From NCBI GenBank assembly GCA_012845835.1, contig JABAKD010000023.1, positions 5,624,137-5,688,136 on the forward strand: DNA of 64,000 nt, given 5' to 3'. Numbering within the stretch: the first letter of the stretch is position 1; every line of letters begins with the position of its first letter. This document shows positions 9,292-18,940 of this stretch, in pieces. The translations under genes were made by a program, and so were the position numbers. The notes beneath the pieces were generated by a model. That model was not told the origin of the DNA. It ran no database searches and was given only the letters and a program-made list of their open reading frames with translations. The stretch is from Undaria pinnatifida. Taxonomy: Eukaryota > Sar > Phaeophyceae > Laminariales > Alariaceae.

Positions 9292-9688
9292 TACGGTATA
9301 GCCTTTTTTTGGTCAGAGGTAGCCCACGTTTTCGTCTGAAGTTGTTTCTTAACGTCGGGGCTCTCTTCGCCTTAACCCCCAAAATCGTCGGAGAATGTTA
9401 AATAGCATTTTTTTTTGTAGAGCATGATTTTTTTCTCCCTGTGTACCTAGTCAGTAGCTAGCTAGGCCCTATTATCTACCAGGTATTATTACCGAATTTT
9501 GTTCATCCCCGTCGTACTACAAGTAAGTAGGAATTTTTAGTTTTCTGCAAGAAAAAAAAAACAGACAGTTTTTTTGTTCCGGGAGAGGTCTTAAGCTCCC
9601 AAGATTGATTGAGGAGAACCTTAAAAAAAAGAAGAAGAAGAAGAAAAAAAAGTGGCGTGCACAAGTCTATATCATCATAGGATGCGTC
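9292..9688 (-). mobile_element. M1-family MITE, minus, enlarged
   Basis: Recognisable blocks are GTCGGGGCTCTCTTCGCC, AACCCCCAAAATCGTCGGAG, CTCCCTGTGTACCTAG, GGGAGAGGTCTTAAGCTCCC and GTGCACAAGTCTATATCATC with GGATGCGTC. It is longer than the consensus because of a duplicated CTAGNTAGCTAG-type stretch and A/G-rich expansion. Confidence 0.6.
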
Positions 9689-10324
9689 GCCATGAAGAAT
9701 ACAGTCAAATTTCTCAACAAGAAAAGGTCTTGCTGGTAGAGGTTTGGGCGAAGGAGCCCCATAACGTTTAGTCGGAGATGAACAAGGCCGCGGGAAGGGA
9801 GTCACTACTGTTGGGAGACGTGTCTGCGGGGGTTCAGAGTCACTTGCTAATTGAGTGGCTCCCCTCTTTCCTTCGCCGTGTCGACCTTTTTTTTTTTCGT
9901 GTTATTTTTATTACGATGTGTGAATTCATCCGCAGCGGAATATTATGGTCCCATAGCGACGCTGCGGCGAGCAAACTCAACTGGCTGCAGGTTTTTTTTT
10001 GTCAGTGAGAGAGTCTATGCCTTTTCATTTGGGTGTGAAGGTGGCTTTTGTCTTTCAACTAATGACCCAGTACAGACTAAAGCTTCGATATACACAATAC
10101 AAACAAAAACCAAGACGCCGATAAGGGGGGGGGGGGGGGGGGGGAAGGGGGGGAAGGGGGGGGGGAGGGGAAGGGGAAACAATTTTTTTCGCAACAAGAC
10201 CGGGTTTGAGCGCCGCCGCTGGAAGCATTGACTCTGTACCTCACGGACGACAAAAACGCCTTCCACGCGGGGTAGCTTACCACTCCATTGCGGATCCGCA
10301 TCTCACTAAACTTAGAAGGTTGCT
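9689..10324. other. Weak M3 remnants and G-rich DNA
   Basis: A hairpin-like CAGAGTCACTTGCTAATTGA near 9833 suggests an M3 remnant. A G20 run plus AAGGGGGG repeats occupies 10125-10180. No gene was recognised. Confidence 0.35.
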
Positions 10325-10459
10325 GCAAAGATAGAGGGTAGCGCACCTTTGGCTGGAACCGTTCCTGAGCGACGGGACTCCTTGACCCGAAATCGCCGAG
10401 GTTACAGTAATTTTTCTGCATGATTTTCGTTGTATGCCTCTTATAGGTCCATGGGATTT
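10325..10459 (-). mobile_element. M1 half, minus orientation
   Basis: AGATAGAGGGTAGCGCACC, CGACGGGACTCCTTGACCCG and GATTTTCGTTGTATGCCTC followed by CCATGGGATTTT. It stops where a plus-oriented M1 begins. Confidence 0.6.
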
Positions 10460-10460
10460 T

Positions 10461-10757
10461 GACGCGTGCTACGGCAGAGAGAGGTAGGTGCACACCATTT
10501 TTTTATTTTTTATTTTTTTTGCATTATGAGGGTGTTCCTCAACTAGGGTAGCTTAAAACCTCTCCCAACAAAACTGATTTTCGAGGTGAGAGAGAAAAAT
10601 TAAGCTGCTACAAACCGGACGAAACATCTCGTAAAGCCTAGGGGTGTTCAGCGAGAAGAATCACCCCCCCCCAAAAAAAAAAAAAAAATGGCGTATTTTT
10701 TCTGACGATTTTGGGTTAAGGAGCCCCATTATTCAGAAAACGGTTTCAGACGGGTTT
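10461..10757 (+). mobile_element. M1-family MITE, plus orientation
   Basis: Starts GACGCGTGCTACGGCAGAGA, then CTAGGGTAGCTTAAAACCTC, CAAACCGGACGAAACATC, GCCTAGGGGTGTTCAGCGAG and TTTTGGGTTAAGGAGCCCCA. The far right end is lost. This is the last element of the left mosaic. Confidence 0.7.
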
Positions 10758-11074
10758 TTTTTTTTTCCATCCTGCAGCAGTGTCAGTTTTCTCCAGATCG
10801 TTTTTTTTTGGGGGGGGACAAGGTCTAACAAACTTCTGTTCGAAGTGGGGAACTTGCAGAAAAGAACGGGTGCACTTTGTTGGATATACCTGTGCACAAG
10901 TCTGATGTATTGAGGCGTACTTCGACTACACATAGAAATATTCGGAGATGATGTAGAGTAGAACTGTTGATATGATTGGCAGTCCCGATCTTCGATATGT
11001 TCGAGTTGATCGTTATCATGATGCGCACACGGGCAGGGGGAATATGTGTTGGTGTGTGCCTGAGCACAGGTCTG
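10758..11074. other. Unassigned 0.3 kb
   Basis: T- and G-rich start, then unique-looking sequence. The long minus-strand frame across 10733-11254 overlaps a dispersed repeat and has no family resemblance. Confidence 0.3.
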
Positions 11075-11262
11075 ATTAATTATATTATAAAAAAAAAATA
11101 CACTCCTCCAGCTTTGAGATTGGATATTTTGTCGAAACTCATCTTTGCAAGCTGTGTGTGATACTCCGATCGCGCGTATTACGGGTTGTGTGTCGTCATT
11201 AAGGATATAGGTCGGCGACTCCCCTTGCAACTGCAGTGTAGCTATCAGGGTCAACAGGGTGA
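11075..11262 (+). repeat. Dispersed repeat A, left inverted copy
   Basis: About 185 bp ending in GGGTCAACAGGG. It contains GAAACTCATCTTTGCAAGCT, GTGTGTGATACTCCGATCGC and GGATATAGGTCGGCGACTCC. The reverse complement is at 14041-14220. A partial copy lies at 35896-36003, and diverged relatives lie at 15410-15665 and 15715-15985. Confidence 0.85.
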
Positions 11263-11409
11263 TCTTAGGCAGTCTGTGCGCGGAAATTATAGAGTACTTT
11301 GGTGTATGTGATCCTCGTAGTAAGGGGATACCCTCGGCTTCAACAGGCCCCAGGCAAAAATTAAAAACAGTACAACAACTAAATTGGAATCAACGCGCAG
11401 ATCCAAGTT

Positions 11410-11680
11410 CGATTTTCGGGCACTAATACGAGCGCGTGTAGTGAATCCTAGACACAATTTTCTACTGTATTCTCAGGCACTAATACGAGCGCGTGCGGTG
11501 AATCCTACACACTTTTCTACTGTTTTCTCGGGCACTAATACGAGCACGTAGTGAATCCTACACACTTTTCTACTGTTTTCTCGGGCACTAATACGAGCGC
11601 GTGTAGTGAACCCTACACACTTTTCTACTGTTTTCTCGGGCACTAATACGAGCGCGTGCAGTGAATCCTACACACTTCCA
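11410..11680 (+). repeat. Minisatellite, five units of about 58 bp
   Basis: Each unit contains GGGCACTAATACGAGCGCGT (or a one- or two-base variant) followed by GTGAATCCTACACAC and TTTTCTACTGTTTTCTC. Units start near 11417, 11474, 11531, 11584 and 11637. Confidence 0.85.
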
Positions 11681-11784
11681 CTGCAGTAGCGCAGGTGTCC
11701 TTGTCCGGCATGGGGAATATGGGGGGTCTCTCGCGCGATTGATCCCACGCTCTACTAGTACTACCAAAGAAAAAAAAAAAGTCG

Positions 11785-12216
11785 TCATCCGACAGTAGCC
11801 TGGGGAAGTATTTCCTTACACCCGTGTGCCACCGCAATACACTTCTTCCAAAATAGCATTCCACAGATATCTTCTCGATCGAGCGAAACGTGCGTACCAG
11901 CTTCATGACTGTTGAAAAAGGGAGTGACAGCATTGGGCGTAGAGCACTGTGTTTGGGTTCTGGCTCACGTGCAAACGAGGCAAGCCTGCCTGGTGCTGAG
12001 CTTCCCGTCCCGATCGCTGTCGTAGAAATCGAACAGCACCTTCATCCACCCGATGTCTTCTTCCTATCGTGCGCACGGTGACGAGTCGATTAGCCCACAA
12101 CAACGCTGGTTTGCCAGCGACAAGACAGACCTTGCAGGTGTTGCTGTTCTTGTTATCACACGGTTTTTGCTCACCTCGCCGCGAGTTTTGAAAATCCGCT
12201 TTCGAAAGACGGGATC
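11785..12216 (-). CDS. EF-hand protein gene, three 3' exons (partial)
   Basis: This model comes from frame and splice signals. Exon a is 12175-12216 (acceptor TTATAG before it, donor GTGAGC after it). Exon b is 11969-12063 (acceptor GATAG, donor GTGAGCC). Exon c is 11785-11908 (acceptor TTTTTCAACAG), ending in TGA. The phases agree (0, then 2), and exon c gives exactly 40 codons plus stop. Exon b encodes a calcium-binding EF-hand loop, DSDRDGKLSTRQ, with Asp at 1, 3 and 5, Gly at 6 and a hydrophobic residue at 8. Position 12 is Gln rather than the usual Glu, so affinity may be low. The helix before it (GWMKVLFDFY) also fits. Exon c starts HEAGTHVSLDRED, perhaps a second helix region. The specific product is unknown. 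No upstream exon was found with confidence, so the N-terminus is missing here. Confidence 0.55.
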
Positions 12217-12413
12217 CTATAAGTCGGGAATGGAAGAACTCACCTGGAGGAAAAGCATAGTCCGAAAAGGTACGATTCTGTACAAAGAAAACACGAAACT
12301 GAAGACTGACGAAAACCTCCCCGGACAACAAAAGTACACGTGGAATCAGCACACGAAAGCATCAGGGGGATGATTGTTTTAAATATGCACCTGATACACA
12401 TTAGCACAACTTG

Positions 12414-12503
12414 CAACGTGCTACGATAGAGGTGTTACGGTATACCTCTTTTTGGCTGAAATTATTTTCTTAACGAAGGGGCTCCTTAACTCAAAGTCGT
12501 TGT
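12414..12503 (-). mobile_element. M1 end fragment
   Basis: ACGTGCTACGATAGAGGTGT, then CGGTATACCTCTTTTTGGCT and GGGGCTCCTTAACTCAAAGT. A terminal M1 segment outside the left mosaic, about 200 bp upstream of the visible EF-hand exons. Confidence 0.7.
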
Positions 12504-13100
12504 TTCTAATAAGCTACTTGCATTAAGGGTTTTGAATCGTACTTTGGCCTGTCTGTGAGGGGGAGAAAATCACGAAAATAATAACTTGGTTAATGCAGGG
12601 TGATGGCCCAGTTTGCGAAAGGAAAAAAATCATACTTGTATCCCGTAATAAAAAAAATGAACGAACGACCAGGCAGCCAGGGCATGCGTGGGCCTTCGCG
12701 TCTACTCAAGGAGGTCGCGCGCGGGAGATGGCGGATCTCAAGAGACTGCTGTGATGATGGTGGCGTCATGGTGTCGTTTCTGTCGACGACCACGTTCTCA
12801 TGCAAAAATATAGAGCACACGGATGACGCTGAAGAAGCTCTCGTTTAAGGAAACGACGAGGTGCCTCGCTGTTTGAATATTCGCGCGGCCGAGCTAAACT
12901 GCTTGTCGGTGCTCAACAGAACGGCGCCACAGGGCAAGCAGAGGACCTCCCAAGAAAGCTCGGAGCATATGGCGAGGGTAAAGAGGTCTTGCAAGGAGGC
13001 GCGTCTGCGACGTGAACCGCGGGCGCATGTACCACACTGGGCGACGAAGGCAGTACGCTTCAGCTCTTCCGTCACAGTGATAATTACGAAAACATTTCAG

Positions 13101-13248
13101 CCATGCCATCGAGGGCGTAGACTGCTACGACATCTCCCCCGTCGAAGCTGACACACAGATCAATTTGATGGAAATGATGTTCACTCTCGAAAGGGCAAGA
13201 CGTGCCACGTACATAGGCGAAACATACTCCGATTTGATCGTACTCGGG
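13101..13248 (+). CDS. Unidentified coding exon (49 codons)
   Basis: Bounded by an acceptor (AACATTTCAG) and a donor (GGG/GTGAGCC). The frame starting at 13102 is open throughout and gives a balanced sequence, for example EGVDCYDISPVEADTQ, then MEMMFTLERARRATYIGETY and SDLIVLG. Composition and the clean splice sites favour a real exon. I do not recognise the family. A possible next exon in the same phase is 13330-13485, with coil-like QNIQKRRQATLLLL before a TAG. Upstream exons are unclear; the frame at 12851-12977 has a plausible composition but its phase does not join. The minus-strand frames opposite are considered shadows. Confidence 0.45.
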
Positions 13249-13485
13249 GTGAGCCTGTTCCTCTAAAAGAGGATGCACGGTGTCTCTGGTCTGCCTTGCT
13301 TGGTGTCGTCCTGTCTTCCGATCTCCGAGCTCTTGAAATTCAAACTGTTCGCGGGTTTTCATGTACGGGTGTGGTTTTTCCATATTCTTGAGCAGACTGC
13401 TCAAAATATTCAAAAACGCCGACAGGCCACTCTGCTGCTGCTGTTGATGAGCTGCAAACAGGCTGTGCTGCAATGCCAAGGATAG

Positions 13486-14040
13486 AGCCGGGAGAGTCTT
13501 CCGCACCTGTGGCGTTGGCGTGGGTGACGCGTTTGTGGCGCGTTGCGTTTGTGTGTGGGCCGCAGCGGCTTGTCGGTCTCCAACGAACGTTCACGAGACG
13601 AGCCTTCTGATTTCGAAAATTGTTTGCTGGCTGTTACGTGTTCGTACGATAGCAAATGGCTAATTTTGCGCCGCTTCGGGCACTCTTGATGACGCGCCAG
13701 CCCGTCTGGCGTGGTCAATCCCGCAGAGCGTCCTCTAGGAACCTGGCAGCCTCTTCGGGAGAGTGCTTGGGTGTTGTGGATGCCGTCTGGTGTGTCCGGG
13801 ATGCCCTGTGGAAGATGATGTGTGCCTCGATGTGTTGGTGTCCTGGCTGTGCCAGAGGCCGTTTGCCAATCTTCTTATGTGGGATTCTATTAGTCTAGTC
13901 TACCTGGTGTGTTTTTTTCCTTCGCAAACTGGGCCGTCACCCTACATTAACCGGAAGTTGTTATTTTCTTGATTTTCTCCCCCCCACCGGCCAAATTACG
14001 ATACAAAATCCCCAGTCTAATGCAAGTAGATTACAATGAC
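13486..14040. other. Unassigned 0.55 kb
   Basis: Moderately GC-rich sequence with short open frames on both strands. No repeat or family recognised. Confidence 0.3.
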
Positions 14041-14220
14041 ACGCCCTGTTGACCCTGATAGCTACACTGTAGTTGCAAGGGGAGTCGCCGACCTATATCC
14101 TTAATGAGGACACACAACCCGTACTACGCGCGATCGGAGTATCACACACAGCTTGCAAAGATGAGTTTCGACAAGATATTCGATCTCACAGCTAGAGTGT
14201 ATTTTAATTTTTATAATAAC
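14041..14220 (-). repeat. Dispersed repeat A, right inverted copy
   Basis: Reverse complement of 11075-11262 with few differences, starting CCCTGTTGACCCTGATAGCT. With the left copy it frames 2.8 kb. No matching target-site duplication was identified outside the pair. Confidence 0.85.
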
Positions 14221-14227
14221 ACGAACG

Positions 14228-14290
14228 GAGCTGCTGCTGCTGCTGCTGCTGCTGATGCTGCTGCTGCTGCTGCTGATGCTGCTGCTGACC
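14228..14290 (+). repeat. CTG trinucleotide repeat
   Basis: About 20 CTG units with three GATGCT-type interruptions. In one frame they encode Ala runs broken by Asp, giving a 73-codon frame starting in repeat A. That frame is not regarded as a gene. Confidence 0.85.
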
Positions 14291-14339
14291 TCTGCAAGCG
14301 ACACAGCGGTGACTCCACGATCTAGCAGTGCCCACGCGT

Positions 14340-15409
14340 ACTCAAGCTGCGTGCTGTTTCTGGATGATTTTTTTGGAGTCCCGAACTTCCGCCGTACATC
14401 TGGGAGCGATAGTCTAGACTATAGCACTAGTTAAAGCTAGCCCCTGTAACACGTACTGCCTATTACGACCCTACACACAGCGTACGGGTTGCTATCACCT
14501 CAGCCATCTATTTAGAATAGTACCACGCCGTAGACGCAGAGTGGGGCAGGCTGGGCATCGTCGTGACTGACGCCTCGCTGAGCAGAAGTTCGGATACTCG
14601 CGTACGGGAAACATGCATATCTTAGCGTTTGGAGGGGAGACAGGAATAGCTGTAGAAATAAGGATAGGATTCGAAGGGTTAGAGGATAGGGTTGGGACTA
14701 GGGGCGCGGGTAAGGTTGCGCACCTTGAATCCGGTGAGTCGGGTAAGCTGGGCGTCGTCGTTGCTGACATTTCGCCGGGCATGTGAAGGCTCTCGCCCGG
14801 CGACGAGAAGCGGTCTGGGCTTGGAGAGCAGCGAGCAGGCCACGCTGGACACTGTTGATGGGGCAGTGGTTTCGGAGCTGGCAAAGGAGAACATCCTTTG
14901 CCTAAGCGGCCCCACGTTGGCAGCGGCGAGCGGTGCTGTGTGGGCGGTGTGTACCGTGCGCGTACTGCTGTAAACCAGAGGTATTGGTACTCGTGTAATT
15001 TGACTACTCGTAAAATATTGCGAAAGATACGACATGGCATGCGAAAAACTATTGGACTAGTCTAGACTACGAGTACCTGGTAGTCTATACTCCAGGAAGC
15101 ACGAGCGGTGTAACTTCAACCGAAACCAATTACGCCGCAATAAAAACTGCTAATCTCGTCTATTTAGTCTACACAGGAGATTGTCAGTGCAGCGGAATAC
15201 AGCAGCCTCTAACGCCACTACATTCGCAGGAGCAGCACGGCGACCGTGGAAGACTCGAGCAGACGCGCAACGAAACGAGCTCCACGAGTTACCCGAAGCT
15301 CGCCGGCGTCCGTAGCAGGCGTCCATAGACGCAATCTGGCACTGCAGGCGTTGCCAAAATCAACGATGCAAGGATATTGGCTACCAGACGAACTGTTACA
15401 GCGTACTTT
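14340..15409. other. Unassigned 1.1 kb
   Basis: Contains several TAGTCTAGACTA-like palindromic bits (around 14412 and 15056-15087). The overlapping minus frames at 14495-15040 have no family resemblance. Confidence 0.3.
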
Positions 15410-15985
15410 TTTTTTGTAATAAAAAATTGAAAAACGTCAGCTGTGAGTACGACCGTTTGAATGATTGAAACTAAGCTTTGCAAGCTGCACATGGGTACAT
15501 CTACCGCATGTTTCACGAATATAATCTACAGTGGTTGCACCAAATTTACGGTAGAAGAAGGTTGTTCCCGCGCTTGTAATACGTTTGATCCTGTGTCATG
15601 AAAGATATAGGTCGGGGACTCCCCTCGATATTGTCAGAGGGCCAACAGGACGATAGGTCGCCTGGATCTTGTCGGAGGGTCAACAGGACGATTTTCCATA
15701 CTATTCTGTGCACTGATACTTGAATTGAATAACGTCACAGCTGTGAGCACGACCGATTGAATGGTTGAAACTAAACCTTGCCAAGCTGCGTGCTACATTA
15801 GGTCAGTGTTTCACTGATGATATAGTGTTATAGGTGAATATTTAAACCTGGTTGTTAACACACAGCTTCACATTTTTTTCACGGAAGGTCGTTCGCGCGT
15901 GTTCTATATTTTGTCCTCATCAAAGATATAGGTCGGTGACTCTCCCCTGGATGTTGTCAGGGTCAACAGGACGATTTTCCATAAT
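15410..15985 (+). repeat. Two diverged repeat A relatives in tandem
   Basis: 15410-15665 and 15715-15985 both carry CGTCA(CA)GCTGTGAG, TGAAACTAARCYTTGC, AAGATATAGGTCGGNGACTC and GTCAACAGGACGATTTTCC. They are diverged from each other and from the 11.1/14.1 kb pair, so this is an older family present in several rounds. Confidence 0.6.
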
Positions 15986-16039
15986 AGTCTACAAGTAGTC
16001 TAATCATTTTGTGCACTGACTGATACTATTATTTTTTTT

Positions 16040-16105
16040 TCATTTTTTTTTTTTCTTCTTATCCTCCGGCGGATGGGGAAAAATAAAGCTTTAGCTCACC
16101 ACACT
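16040..16105 (-). mobile_element. Retroposon 3' end with poly-A, copy 1
   Basis: On the minus strand it reads GTGTGGTGAGCTAAAGCTTT, ATTTTTCCCC, ATCCGCCGGAGGAT, then a mostly-A tail. About 46 bases are identical to 48306-48352, and both copies diverge right outside the module. That is the pattern expected of 5'-truncated LINE or SINE ends. No source element is in the window. Confidence 0.6.
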
Positions 16106-16115
16106 ATTATTTTGT

Positions 16116-16303
16116 ATTTTGCTTTCAAAGTTGTACTCGGAGTATCATATTATTGCGCACCCCCCGCTCGGAGCACGGGGGGGCGGAGAGAGAGGCAGGC
16201 CCCCGGGGCTGCTCCAACAGCAGCCCCACGCTATCGTCCGTAACCCTGGGTATCCAGGCAAGTTCGATCCCGACTAGCAATGTCGCGCTTTCGACGCCAG
16301 CCT
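16116..16303 (-). repeat. Split direct repeat B2 (element 3' terminus)
   Basis: Shares ATTTTGCTTTC, CCCCGCTCGGAGCACG, GGGGCGGAGAGA, GGGGCTGCTCCAACAGCAGC, CCCACGCTATCGTCCGT and CTTTCGACG with B1. About 80-85 percent similar by eye. The outer edge lies 10 bp from the retroposon tail at 16040-16105. Confidence 0.8.
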
Positions 16304-16948
16304 CCACCTGGAAGACTCGAAAAATAAAAACATATTACTGCACTGCAAAGGTACTCAGCACAACGCACACTCGACACATCTAACGCAAATATCGTGTACT
16401 AGAGGGGCACCCATTTTACATACATAACGCCAATATACATGTACTCTGCGGCCAAGCAGCAACATTACTGACAACTCTCTCTCCTGCAGTTTCAGATTGC
16501 GCTGATACCGAGCGAAGTGTGGGACCAAAAACCACTGCGTCTGCTTATTAGCGCCCATCATCACACCTATATCTGCACTGCATAGTGCCAATTTCATGCT
16601 ACGAGGAAGAAATGGACGTACCTTCAGCGTGGAAACATGCGCGCATGTTCGCGAAATAAGGTAAGCAAACCGACATCGCACGAACGCCTGCATTGCACAA
16701 TACAGCTTCCCGACGGAAAAGGGCGCACCTCCAGCTTGGAGACGTGCCCGCACCACCCTGATGACATAAACAGGGACCCTGAGCACCACACAAGGATTAA
16801 AAACCAAAGCGCGCAACCCACGACTACCGAGCGGTTGTACACCGCCCCCTAGGTACGTGTAGCTAACAGCAACGAACACTCTGCCCGCGTTGCTGCGACC
16901 GCCTCATTCTCCCTCCACTGGCTCCTTCAAAAGCACGGGCAGAGAGGT
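16304..16948. other. 645 bp between B2 and A2
   Basis: Matches neither terminal repeat nor any other part of the window that I recognise. The minus-strand frame of 174 codons (16355-16879) shows no domain. Candidate insertion within the element's 3' repeat block. Confidence 0.4.
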
Positions 16949-17189
16949 GGGAAATCAGCCAGTCTACCACACCTTGAACCTGTCTCGCTGACGATGTTTC
17001 TCTCTTCTCTGCGTGCTTCGCTTGCTAGTCAGCAACCAGACAGGCTGATCCAAGGTTCCCTTTGCTATACCAGGACAAGTAAAAGTAACCACCCGCGTTG
17101 ATCTCATTGGTCAACGTGCAATATAACCCCAAACTTCTTCCGTACGTACAAAACCCTTATTTTTTCTCGTGCCTTGATAATAATACGCG
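16949..17189 (-). repeat. Split direct repeat A2
   Basis: Matches A1 at 22660-22892 over GGGAAATCAGCCAGTCTA, CACCTTGAACCTGTCTCGCT, TCCAAGGTTCCCTTTGCTAT, GATCTCATTGGTCAACGTGC and CAAACTTCTTCCGTAC, with a few small indels. Confidence 0.85.
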
Positions 17190-17193
17190 TTGG

Positions 17194-17366
17194 ATTTTGC
17201 TTTCGAAGTTGTATCATATTATTGTGCATGCCCCGCTCGGAGCACGAAGGGGCGGAGAGAGGGGCAGCCCCCCGGGGCTGCTCCAACAGCAGCCCCACGC
17301 TATCGTCCGTGACCCTGAGTCAACTTCCATTCCAAATGGCAATGCCGAGCTTTCGACGTGCCAGCC
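17194..17366 (-). repeat. Split direct repeat B1
   Basis: Adjoins A2 with a four-base gap, as expected for a B1-A2 junction. Its inner edge is about 160 bp past the end of the recombinase frame. Confidence 0.8.
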
Positions 17367-17526
17367 TTCAACAATGGTGTTTGGCTCAGCTTACAGACGC
17401 ATTGCGTCCCCCCCCTACCCCCTCTGTTGTACCCTAGGATGCGCACGTCAAGACCCAACTTCTCCTTTCTATCCGCCTGGCACAAATGATGAGGTTGCGT
17501 ACCAGCCGAAGTAGTTACGTCGACTC

Positions 17527-18940
17527 CTACCACTCCAGCTTTGCAATGGGGTTAACTTGCCCCCAATCTATACCCTGACCCAGCTGGATCCTCATACCCA
17601 TCCCCTCCTCGGCCAATACATTTGCCACCCAGCTGGCATCCTTCCCGTGGCTACGAACGTACGTCTTATACGCATCAGACGCCCACCGGCCCTCCCGTTG
17701 CAACGTCTCTGGGGAGGCACCCCCTGCTGACAAGAGTGCGTTGCGCCTCCAATGCTAAGGGAGTGCAGATCGTACTCATCCGCCCGCACGCCCGCCAATG
17801 CAACCACTTCTCGCAGGGCTACCGTCGTTTGCTGCTTCGTCCACATGGACTATCTGCCACCACCACTGCCATACGCCACTAGGGGAGCCGAGGTCAAAAA
17901 CAAATAACAATACATCAACTCGAGCATACGATCGACAGCATTGCCAACAGCCTCGGTGAACCCGCCCGAACGCGCGAACTAACCGCCTCTTTACGCAACA
18001 GATCGCCCTTAGACCCACGAAATCAAACCTCGACACGGTCGGATCTCGACCATTGCGCCACTCAGAACTGTGCCCGACCGCGGAAGAAAGCCACGTCTGC
18101 CCGCCGTAAACAACACGTTTCGTGGATACGCGACCGGGTTTCCGCGAACATTTCGGACGCGCGGGTCAAAAAACAAAACGATGCACACAACGCAAGCCAC
18201 AACACGCGCCCCCCGTTACGCCAAGCAGGGATCAAAGTTTCGCCAGCAAGCAACATAGCCCACGACACGGGCCGACGCACGGTCGCCTGATTACCTACTT
18301 CCGCATGCTAGTGCGCCGCACCTTTGAGGGCCCTCGCGATGGCGGGGTGAGTGGTGTCGAGCTCGAAACCACGTGAAATGCGACGAAAAAACTTGATGGC
18401 CGACAGATGGCTTTCAATGGTCGCCGACCGCACTTTCTTGGTAGCAAACGCGTGCGCTACGTAGTCAAACAAATGCCACACGTTGGTCATGCCGTCAATG
18501 CCGCGATCAAGAAAGACGGGAACACCAGAACGTACCCGGAAGTCTACCCATGCTCCAAAATGCCCCAAATAAACTCGTTCAGTCGAGGCCGCGACGGCGT
18601 GTCGCATGAATCCGAGGCCAACACCGAGGTACAGCGGGAAATGCCGATGGTCCCCAGTTCCCGAACCTGCCACAGGATATTGGGACGAACGCGCGCGAGT
18701 TATCAAGAACGGAGCCGCGATTCCAGCGAGAGATACCGTCGGCGGCAGCGTTGTGGATACCACGCACATGCGTCGCCTCGAAATGCTATCCATATGACAC
18801 TTCGAGAACGCCGAGGAGACGCATAAGGGCACCGGAACGCAGTTCCACCCCCCCCCGACACCGCCGCACCCAATGCACGGCGGCCTTGTTGTCTCCTCGC
18901 AACAAAGCACGATCTCCCGTCGCTGACGGTTGATCGGCAC
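17527..18940 (-). pseudogene. Tyrosine recombinase of the YR retrotransposon, frameshifted
   Basis: In retroelements of this class the recombinase inserts a circular DNA copy, taking the place of a DDE integrase. The reading passes through several frames. The N-terminal core-binding part is at 18308-18700 (ASTERVYLGHFGAWVDF, then SATIESHLSAIKFFRR). The catalytic part is at 18062-18280 (RPVSWAMLLAGE, then FCFLTRASEMF carrying Arg I). The C-terminal box is at 17740-17800 (YDLHSLSIGGATH) and the nucleophile region at 17630-17700 (QREGRWASDAYKTYVRSHG). The HxxR box reads His-Ser-Leu-Ser, so Arg II is missing. A frameshift separates it from the Tyr segment. Inactive by inference. Confidence 0.7.

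Noticed and set aside
11785-14220. The repeat A pair as terminal inverted repeats of an autonomous DNA transposon
   Set aside because: No transposase motif in the enclosed frames, no target duplication, and repeat A also occurs alone. Kept only as an observation.
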